A stretch of DNA of 64,000 nucleotides from Bacillota bacterium (GTDB lineage Bacteria > Bacillota > Clostridia > Lachnospirales > Lachnospiraceae). Made by a program: the position numbers and the translations under genes. The DNA lies in contig JAEYOY010000076.1 in the NCBI GenBank assembly GCA_023411215.1, forward strand, positions 1 to 64,000. The letters run 5' to 3'. Below are positions 35,151 through 41,524 of the stretch, one piece after another; within the stretch, counting starts at the first letter, position 1, and each line of letters opens with the position of its first letter. Below the pieces are notes generated by a model. That model was not told the DNA's origin. It saw only the letters and a list, made by a program, of their open reading frames with translations, and made no database searches.

Positions 35151-35520
35151 TTAGCGTAGTGAGCATAAACAAGCTTGCTTGTATTATGCGATCGGAGCAA
35201 GAGATCATGAATATGTTCTTTATTCATGATATATAATTAGCGTAGTGAGCATACTGCAAGCTTGCTTGCGAGTATGCGATCGTAGCTAGCGATCATGAAC
35301 ATGCTTTATATTCATGATATATAATTAGCGTAGTGAACATACTGCAAGCTTGCTTGCGAGTATGTGATCGGAGCTGGAGATCATGAACATACTTTATGTT
35401 CATGATATATAATTAGCGTAGTGAGCATACTGCGAGAAGATCACTCGCATAGCAAGTTTACTTGTAATATGCGATCGGAGCTAGTGATCATGAATACGCT
35501 CTATATTCATGATATATAAT
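35151..35520 (+). repeat. Palindromic repeat family A, four tandem units
   Basis: Four units begin with TTAGCGTAGTGARCATA at 35151, 35237, 35325 and 35413 (spacing 86, 88, 88 nt). Each holds a GCATACTGCAAGC/GCTTGCGAGTATGC hairpin, a GATCGGAGCTAGTGATC segment, and an ATCATGAACAT/TATTCATGAT hairpin. The last unit has an additional TGCGAG/CTCGCA hairpin, as does one unit at 12680-12880. They fill the 500-nt gap between a minus-strand gene and niaR. There are no unique spacers, so it is not a CRISPR array. Confidence 0.92.
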
Positions 35521-35605
35521 ATTTTCAGAATGAACAATCTTTATTATATATGAAGATGAAGGAAATGCAAAGTCATTTCATCAGTTTTTAAGGAAGGAGC
35601 TTAAG

Positions 35606-36121
35606 GTGGAAGGAACAAAACGCAGAGAACAACTTGTTAGGATATTGAATGAACAGGTGGAGCCCATATCCGGTGCTGAGCTGTCCCGACTGCTTGGTGT
35701 AAGCCGGCAGGTAATCGTGCAGGATATCACTCTGCTCCGAGCTACCGGCCTTAATATTTTGTCTACCACAAAGGGCTACCTGATCTATCAGTCGGAGGAA
35801 CCAAAAGCCAAACGCATCTTCCGGGTACGCCACACCACGGAGCAGATTGAGGATGAGCTATGTACCTATGTTGACAATGGCGGGAAGATACTCGATGTCG
35901 TTGTTAATCATGAAATCTATGGGGATATCGCAACCGCCCTCATCATTCGCAACCGTCAGGATGTCTACGACTTTGTGACAAAGGTTAATGAGAAGAAGAT
36001 TAAACCCTTGAAGGATCTGACCGATGGCATCCATCAGCATACGGTGGTGGCTGACTCTGAGGAGACTCTGGATCGGATTGAGAAGGCATTGTTAGCAAAA
36101 GGATATCTAGTCAGACCATAG
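35606..36121 (+). CDS. niaR: Niacin-responsive repressor NiaR
   Basis: 171 aa. HTH_11 domain at the N-terminus (RREQLVRILNEQVEPISGAELSRLLGVSRQVIVQDI), then a 3H domain with the three histidines in VVNHEIYGDI and DGIHQHTVVAD. In Firmicutes this protein senses nicotinic acid and represses NAD synthesis and niacin transport genes. It starts at a GTG (35606), eight nt after AAGGAAGGAGC. No NAD genes are adjacent, so its targets lie elsewhere. Confidence 0.9.
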   Translation: MEGTKRREQLVRILNEQVEPISGAELSRLLGVSRQVIVQDITLLRATGLNILSTTKGYLIYQSEEPKAKRIFRVRHTTEQIEDELCTYVDNGGKILDVVVNHEIYGDIATALIIRNRQDVYDFVTKVNEKKIKPLKDLTDGIHQHTVVADSEETLDRIEKALLAKGYLVRP

Positions 36122-36184
36122 CTTGTTCGGTCTATTGATTGGTAAGATAGTTAAGAGATAAATAAAACATTGCATATATATCTA

Positions 36185-36233
36185 AATAAGCCATTGCTCT
36201 ATCGACTGTATATCGCTAGAGCAATGGCTTATT
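36185..36233. terminator. Palindromic terminator-like hairpin after niaR
   Basis: AATAAGCCATTGCTCTA / TAGAGCAATGGCTTATT, a 17-bp perfect stem with a 15-nt loop, ~65 nt after the niaR stop. The T-rich flank is weak. Confidence 0.7.
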
Positions 36234-36341
36234 GCCTTGTTAAGAGTACTCTAGTAACAGCTATTATAACGTCCTCTGTTACTATTTCATCTCTAATCCT
36301 GTTTCAACCGAACACATCGATTACGTCCATGCTGGATACAT

Positions 36342-36375
36342 AATAAAGGAACAGCGGTTAACACTGTTCCTTTAT
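36342..36375 (-). terminator. Terminator after the SpoIIQ-like gene
   Basis: Minus strand: ATAAAGGAACAG ... CTGTTCCTTTATT with a 9-nt loop and TTTATTATG after it, close to the stop at 36392. Confidence 0.8.
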
Positions 36376-36391
36376 CACCGCTCCTACCGTA

Positions 36392-37285
36392 TTAACGAAG
36401 GAGTAACATGGGATTTATCGTCTTGTCGCCTTCCTTTACCATGAAATAAAGGTTACTGCCTTCTACGGAGTAATACTTGGTAGGTTGGCTAACGGTTGCA
36501 ATCACTTCACCCGCATTTACCAGGTCACCAACTTCAAGAGACATATCATCTGCTAACTGTCCATAGACTACACTATAGCCGTCACCGATATCCATGGTAA
36601 CCGTGATACCGGTCTCTTCATTATCCATTTCAACACTTGTGACAACTCCTGTAGCTGCAGCCTTCACTTCAGTACCAACCTCTGCATCGATGATGATGGC
36701 AGGATTGCATTTGTATTGCATAAGAGTTGCATAATAGATGGTATGGTCCATGCTATAATTCATGATAACATTACCCATGACAGGCCACATTAAGGTGTCT
36801 TCTGTACTAAAGGTAAGGTTCTCTGCCGTCTCGGCAGTCTCATTCTGAGCAGAGGTGGTGCCAGTCTCTAAGGTATCATCTGTTGTAGCCGTGTCCGTTG
36901 CATTCTCGCCCTGCGCTACATCGTCTTCCTCATAGCCTTCCATCTCAATCATGTCCTCAGCACTAGCAACATCCTGGTTAGTACCATTATCCGCAGAAGT
37001 ATTTGCGGAGTTATCATTAGCAGCAACATCGGTTGAAGCATCGCCTTCACTATTGACAATCCCTTCCGATATCGGGTTATTCTCAGCCAACTCATAATCC
37101 CCATCCTCGGCTGCTATGTTATCATCAACTTCATTGATATCCACGTACTCGTTATCCTGCTTCTCTTGCTTCGTGGATAACTGGGATCCAATAATCGCTA
37201 CGGCAGCGATCGCTACCACACCGACAAATAATAACATGTAATAACCTTTTCCTTTTAAAAACTCGGTAAATTTGTTCTTTTTCAC
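36392..37285 (-). CDS. SpoIIQ-like degenerate LytM (M23) protein
   Basis: About 297 aa from the GTG at 37285, six nt after TTTGAGGTGATAATA. A short cytoplasmic N-terminus precedes one membrane helix (MLLFVGVVAIAAVAIIG), a long Asp/Glu/Asn/Thr-rich linker (~50-155), then an M23-like domain from ~165 (LMWPVMGNVIMNYSMDHT to INPMLLL). The metal ligands of active LytM enzymes (H-x3-D and H-x-H) are not visible: the second site reads SNLYFMV. That fits SpoIIQ, the forespore half of the engulfment channel, which is also catalytically dead. The assignment is by layout; no spoIIIAH lies in this window. Confidence 0.7.
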   Translation of the reverse strand: MKKNKFTEFLKGKGYYMLLFVGVVAIAAVAIIGSQLSTKQEKQDNEYVDINEVDDNIAAEDGDYELAENNPISEGIVNSEGDASTDVAANDNSANTSADNGTNQDVASAEDMIEMEGYEEDDVAQGENATDTATTDDTLETGTTSAQNETAETAENLTFSTEDTLMWPVMGNVIMNYSMDHTIYYATLMQYKCNPAIIIDAEVGTEVKAAATGVVTSVEMDNEETGITVTMDIGDGYSVVYGQLADDMSLEVGDLVNAGEVIATVSQPTKYYSVEGSNLYFMVKEGDKTINPMLLLR

Positions 37286-37571
37286 TATTATCACCTCAAA
37301 ATATAGTCTTCTCCGATAATATTTTAATTATACGTATCACTTTAACCTGCTCGAATTATTTTACAGCCAAATATATACAAATTGTGCCCAAGATGATTAT
37401 CTACCTATGAAAATTACGGTATGAACGTAATCATGAATAGCCAATGGAATTCCCGCTTATACGCTACTTTAGCGATACTGATCATCCCACGCATAACCCC
37501 TTGGTTGTACATTGCTACAATTTAATTATTTCCGATTTTAGATTTTTTAATCTTATTTTATATTATGGATA

Positions 37572-37599
37572 TTGACTTTTTTCAGTTACTGATTAAAAT
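37572..37599 (+). promoter_or_regulatory. Promoter of tRNA-Gly
   Basis: TTGACT (37572-37577), 16-nt spacer, TAAAAT (37594-37599), nine nt before the tRNA gene. The rest of the 37286-37607 gap shows no gene. Confidence 0.6.
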
Positions 37600-37607
37600 A
37601 GAACTAT

Positions 37608-37678
37608 GCGGATATAGTTCATTGGTAGAATGCGAGCTTCCCAAGCTTGAGAGGCGGGTCCGATTCCCGTTATCCGCT
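37608..37678 (+). tRNA. tRNA-Gly (anticodon CCC)
   Basis: The sequence folds into a cloverleaf: acceptor GCGGATA/TATCCGC, D stem GTTC/GAAT, anticodon stem CGAGC/GCTTG with loop TTCCCAA, and T stem GCGGG/CCCGT. The T loop reads TCCGATT, with C where nearly all tRNAs have T at position 55. No CCA is encoded. The last 19 nt (37659-37677) recur exactly at 53332-53350. A hairpin terminator follows. Confidence 0.95.
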
Positions 37679-37687
37679 TAATTGATA

Positions 37688-37735
37688 AGGAAGTATAATC
37701 CTAGGTTTTCTAGGGCTATACTTCCTTTTGATTTT
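37688..37735 (+). terminator. Terminator after tRNA-Gly
   Basis: GGAAGTATA...TATACTTCC stem followed by TTTTGATTTT. Confidence 0.8.
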
Positions 37736-37761
37736 GTGATACATATAAATGCGTCGTAAAG

Positions 37762-37820
37762 AATCAAAATGCGAATTCACTGGAGAGTAACTATTATTCT
37801 TCCTGCGTGATCCCATGTTT
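37762..37820 (+). repeat. tRNA-downstream repeat block, copy 1
   Basis: A ~58-nt stretch starting AAAGAATCAAAATGCG, with ACTGGAGAGTAACT, then TTATTCTTCCTGCGTGAT and CCCATG, is about 80% identical to 53431-53488. Both copies lie in the same position: tRNA-Gly 3' end, terminator hairpin, then this block. No open frame explains it. Confidence 0.7.
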
Positions 37821-37866
37821 TTGAAAGAACACTTGATTAATGAATTAAAGGCGTTAAATGAAAAAC

Positions 37867-39810
37867 TTAACTCATGCTTAACCACACTTCCATGGCTTCT
37901 TCAAGTTCTTTACTTAATTCTTCTTTCCTACTAAACAACCTGCTCAGCTCTTCATAATTTGTTCCAGCTGCTTCCATTGATACCTCAATTTCTTTCAGCC
38001 TATGTTCAATATCTCTGATTCTACTCTCTACTTCTGCCACATTAACTTCTTTTCTCTCCCCTTTATGAGGTACTTGCTTCCTATCGTTTTTAGACTTATC
38101 ACGTTGTTGTTCAGACTTAACCGGTAATATCATTCCAACCTGCTGACTTTGTTTATCCTTGATACTCTTGTAATAGTCATAATTGCCAAGATAGCTATGA
38201 AACGTCCCCTCTTCTATCACAATTACTCTATCACTGATTTTATTGATAAAATATCGATCATGGGAGATGAAAAAGATGGTACCGTGAAAGCCGGCCAACG
38301 CCTCCTCCATAGTTTCGATTGAGTTTGTATCAAGGTGGTTCGTCGGCTCATCCAGTATCAACAAATTAATATCGCCAAATAATAGCTTGCTTAACTTTAG
38401 ACGTAATCTCTCTCCTCCCGATAAAAGCTTAATTTTTTTATATACATTGCCACCATAAAACATGAATTTGGCAAGATACTCCCTGGCCTTTCCCTCAAGT
38501 ATAAATAGATCCTCTCGGAAATAATCAAGAACGGTAAGTTCTTCATTGGGAAATGTGACCGTTTGAGGAAGATATGCCGCTAAAACGCCTGCACCCAAAT
38601 GAAGTGTACCGGAATCCGGCTGCTCCTCTCCCAGCAACATCTTTAGAAAGGTAGTCTTGCCACATCCATTAGGTCCGATCAATGCCACTCTCTCCCCGTA
38701 ATGAACTACCATTTCAGCATTATGGAAAAGGGTCTTCTTGTCAAAGTGTTTCGATAAATTGCTTGTCTTTATCGTTATCTTACCGGATCTCTCAGCCTGT
38801 TGAAAAGTTAGCTTCATATTCTGCTTCATGGATGGCTTATCAACCTTCTCCATCTTATTCAGTTTATTCTGAATACTTGCTGCTCTTTTAAAGAATTTAT
38901 TATTATCGGCCTTCATTGCCCAGTCTCTTAATTGCTTGACTGATTGCTCCATTGCATCAATCTTCTTATTCTGTTCCTTATAGTTCTCATATTGTATCCT
39001 GAGCTTCTCATCCTTTTGAATAATATAATCAGAATAGTTTCCTATATAAGTATCACTTACCTTATCTTCTATTTCAATTATTTTGGTTACAACATGATCC
39101 AGAAAATATCTGTCATGCGATACCACTATAACAATCCCTTTGTAACTCTTAAGATATTCCTCCAGCCATTCCACTGACTCCATATCCAGATTGTTTGTAG
39201 GTTCATCCAGTAACAATATCTCAGGCATGTCAATTAGGAGCTTACCCAGTGTAACCGTGGTTTTCTCGCCGCCGCTTAATAAATTGAATTCCTGCAATAA
39301 AAATTGCTCATCAAAATGCAGTCCCTTGCAGACTCTGTTTAACTTTTCCTCAACCTGATATCCTTCCATTAATTCAAATGCTTGGATCATCTCCCCATAT
39401 CTCTTCAAGGTTCGTTCTAAATCACCCCCCTCTAAATGCTGCATACGTTCCTCAAGCTCATGAATATCCTTTTCAAGTCGATACACTTCGCTAAATGCTG
39501 ATTTTAATACATCAAGCACACTTGTTCCAAAGGGGAATTGTGGTATCTGATCAAGATAGGCGCAGACCGCACCCTTTGGAGTGTTTACCCATCCTTCATC
39601 ATATCCCGGGGGAATCGGTGCATAAGGATAACCTGCACAATGGTTTAGGTGGAGAATTCCTGCTATTAATTTGAGAATGGTAGTTTTTCCACTACCGTTT
39701 TCTCCTACAACGCCTACCCTTTCCCCCTCCGTTACCATAAATGATATGTTCTTAAGAATTAGGGATGTATCTAAATATTTTTTTACCCCATCCAGTGATA
39801 TTTCTAACAT
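37867..39810 (-). CDS. ABC-F ATPase, likely ribosomal protection (CplR/Lsa type)
   Basis: 647 aa from the ATG at 39810, after AGGAGAAGGAGC. Two ABC domains: Walker A GENGSGKTT and GPNGCGKTT, signatures LLSGGEKT and LLSGGERLRLKL, Walker B LLLDEPTNNLD and LILDEPTNHLD. There are no membrane segments. A long interdomain helical linker (~235-335) and a C-terminal coiled coil (~595-645) are present. An inserted loop after the first Walker A (GYPYAPIPPGYDEGW) is seen in antibiotic-resistance ABC-F proteins. It probably displaces pleuromutilin/lincosamide/streptogramin A-type drugs from ribosomes; the specificity is inferred. Confidence 0.85.
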   Translation of the reverse strand: MLEISLDGVKKYLDTSLILKNISFMVTEGERVGVVGENGSGKTTILKLIAGILHLNHCAGYPYAPIPPGYDEGWVNTPKGAVCAYLDQIPQFPFGTSVLDVLKSAFSEVYRLEKDIHELEERMQHLEGGDLERTLKRYGEMIQAFELMEGYQVEEKLNRVCKGLHFDEQFLLQEFNLLSGGEKTTVTLGKLLIDMPEILLLDEPTNNLDMESVEWLEEYLKSYKGIVIVVSHDRYFLDHVVTKIIEIEDKVSDTYIGNYSDYIIQKDEKLRIQYENYKEQNKKIDAMEQSVKQLRDWAMKADNNKFFKRAASIQNKLNKMEKVDKPSMKQNMKLTFQQAERSGKITIKTSNLSKHFDKKTLFHNAEMVVHYGERVALIGPNGCGKTTFLKMLLGEEQPDSGTLHLGAGVLAAYLPQTVTFPNEELTVLDYFREDLFILEGKAREYLAKFMFYGGNVYKKIKLLSGGERLRLKLSKLLFGDINLLILDEPTNHLDTNSIETMEEALAGFHGTIFFISHDRYFINKISDRVIVIEEGTFHSYLGNYDYYKSIKDKQSQQVGMILPVKSEQQRDKSKNDRKQVPHKGERKEVNVAEVESRIRDIEHRLKEIEVSMEAAGTNYEELSRLFSRKEELSKELEEAMEVWLSMS

Positions 39811-39850
39811 ATTGCTCCTTCTCCTATTACACATAATCTCATCGGCATTA

Positions 39851-39904
39851 CCTAACAGAAGCTACCTACACCAGTAATACGCAATGACGCCCGAATAGGA
39901 AGCA
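39851..39904 (-). CDS. Possible leader peptide upstream of the ABC-F gene
   Basis: MLPIRASLRITGVGSFC and stop, 17 codons, ending 40 nt before the ABC-F start codon. It has only a weak ribosome binding site (GAATTGGG). Drug-inducible ABC-F genes often carry such leaders for attenuation, but this one rests on position alone. Confidence 0.25.
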
Positions 39905-40076
39905 TAACCCAATTCTACACTGCCTTGACTTAGCTTTTATCCTGCCTCTTTCCTATTACAGTAACATATCTTGAAGAGATTACCCACCTCAAACTTAATT
40001 ATAAACATATATAAGCTATCTACCGTAAAGTCTAGCGGGCTACCATTGGGCCAATGTCATTTAGTTAAGGTTTTAA

Positions 40077-40126
40077 GAAAATGCGCCCGTCCGCTTTACA
40101 TAAAGCGGACGGGCGCATTTTCTTAT
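40077..40126. terminator. Long perfect hairpin terminator
   Basis: AAGAAAATGCGCCCGTCCGC / GCGGACGGGCGCATTTTCTT with a short TTTACATAAA centre. It ends the epimerase transcript (minus) ~50 nt after its stop and could also stop plus-strand transcription. It is GC-rich against the local low-GC background. Confidence 0.9.
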
Positions 40127-40176
40127 GTAATTCGATAAATTGGAGATTATGGTTTGATACAATATCATGAAAGGCA

Positions 40177-40965
40177 TTATATCAGTAAATTGTAATCTTC
40201 TGCGCACTTTTTTAGTCCATATTCGACACTGGTAAACTCCACTCCATGTTTTTTTGCCTTTTCACAATTCATCCATAAATTATGACTTGAAGGAGCATCC
40301 TCAACCTTTATATCTTTACCGATTATTGCTAAAAAATCTTTGGTTATTTCATACATAGACTTTGTCGTTTCACTTCCGAAGTTATACACACCTCCTGGAA
40401 GATGAATTACTTTTTCTACATTCTCAGCGACTTCTTTTACATAAGTTATACCTCTGTATTGGCGCGAACTAAAACAGACCGCTTCTTTTGCGTTTATGAT
40501 ATTCATAAAATAGTTCGTTCTTTTTAAATAGTAATCATACATCCACTCTGCACGTAGCATAACCGCATCTGGGGCAATATCCAGCACACGTTGTTCCATT
40601 TCCAGTTTATGTTTAGCATATATATTATTTGGCTTTGCCATATCTTCTGAATAAGGGCCTTCTTCATCAACCCCACTGTAAACTTGGTCTGAGCTAAAGC
40701 ATATAAGTTTTGCGTTTTTTGCTGTTCTTGCCAGATATAAAGGAATCTGTACATTAGCAATGTACGAAGCCTCTGGATTTGCCTGACATACTCCAATATC
40801 AGAAATAGCAGCAGTATGAATAATTGTATCAACGCCACTTTCTTCTACGATACGCTTTATTTCATATTCAGATACTCCTCTAAGTGACGGACAAGCAACA
40901 GCATCTTTACACATCTGCATAATCTTGTACCCAACAAATCCATTTGCACCTGTAACAAGTATCAT
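40177..40965 (-). CDS. RmlD-like NAD(P)-dependent sugar reductase
   Basis: 262 aa of the extended short-chain dehydrogenase type. The nucleotide motif is LVTGANGFVGYKI, with HTAAISDIGVCQ, SSDQVYSG, and the catalytic YAKHK. This is the RmlD (dTDP-4-dehydrorhamnose reductase) layout, but no other rhamnose genes are near, so it may reduce another nucleotide sugar or be a stand-alone reductase. AAAGGAGGTAACAGAAA precedes the ATG. Confidence 0.85.
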   Translation of the reverse strand: MILVTGANGFVGYKIMQMCKDAVACPSLRGVSEYEIKRIVEESGVDTIIHTAAISDIGVCQANPEASYIANVQIPLYLARTAKNAKLICFSSDQVYSGVDEEGPYSEDMAKPNNIYAKHKLEMEQRVLDIAPDAVMLRAEWMYDYYLKRTNYFMNIINAKEAVCFSSRQYRGITYVKEVAENVEKVIHLPGGVYNFGSETTKSMYEITKDFLAIIGKDIKVEDAPSSHNLWMNCEKAKKHGVEFTSVEYGLKKCAEDYNLLI

Positions 40966-41118
40966 TTTCTGTTACCTCCTTTATCAACTACTAACTTAAA
41001 ACGGACTCTCGGATGAATTTATTTTTTATTTTCTACAGTATACAGTTACCTTACGCTTACGTCAACAAACTATCACTCTATACCGTTTATTTACTAGTCG
41101 GTGTAATGCCTGATTTAT

Positions 41119-41505
41119 TTACATTTTTCCTTTCAATTTTTCCAATAATCCTTCATCCGCCGGCAGCCAATCCACACTGTGTAAGGTATCTGTCGTTAGC
41201 CACCTACCTGCTTGATGCTCCTTCAAGACCACATCGCCCACTAGAATTGAACAGATAAAGCAATGCATTGTCAGATGAAACTGTGGATAATCATACTCGA
41301 CAGTATCTATCAGTTCTCCAACTTCAATCTTCACATCCAGTTCTTCCTTGATTTCACGAATCAAAGCCTGTTGTGTCGTCTCCCCGACCTCTATTTTTCC
41401 TCCGGGAAATTCCCAGAGACCTTTAAAGTCACCATAGCCTCGCTGAGTTGCAAATATTTTGTCGCCTTGCATTATAATTGCTGCAACCACTTCAATTGTC
41501 TTCAT
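41119..41505 (-). CDS. MutT-type 8-oxo-dGTP pyrophosphatase
   Basis: 128 aa. The Nudix box GGKIEVGETTQQALIREIKEELD is preceded by FATQRGYGDFKGLWEFP, the (d)NTP pyrophosphohydrolase type close to MutT and CTP pyrophosphohydrolases. AGGGAGATAAAG precedes the ATG. It begins 19 nt after the stop of the PLD-helicase-DUF3427 gene, and the two form an operon; elsewhere NUDIX domains are also fused or linked to DUF3427 proteins. Confidence 0.92.
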   Translation of the reverse strand: MKTIEVVAAIIMQGDKIFATQRGYGDFKGLWEFPGGKIEVGETTQQALIREIKEELDVKIEVGELIDTVEYDYPQFHLTMHCFICSILVGDVVLKEHQAGRWLTTDTLHSVDWLPADEGLLEKLKGKM

Positions 41506-41524
41506 CTTTATCTCCCTGTATTCT

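Noticed and set aside
35151..35520. CRISPR array
   Set aside because: Units of 86-88 nt abut each other with no variable spacers, and no cas genes are near.
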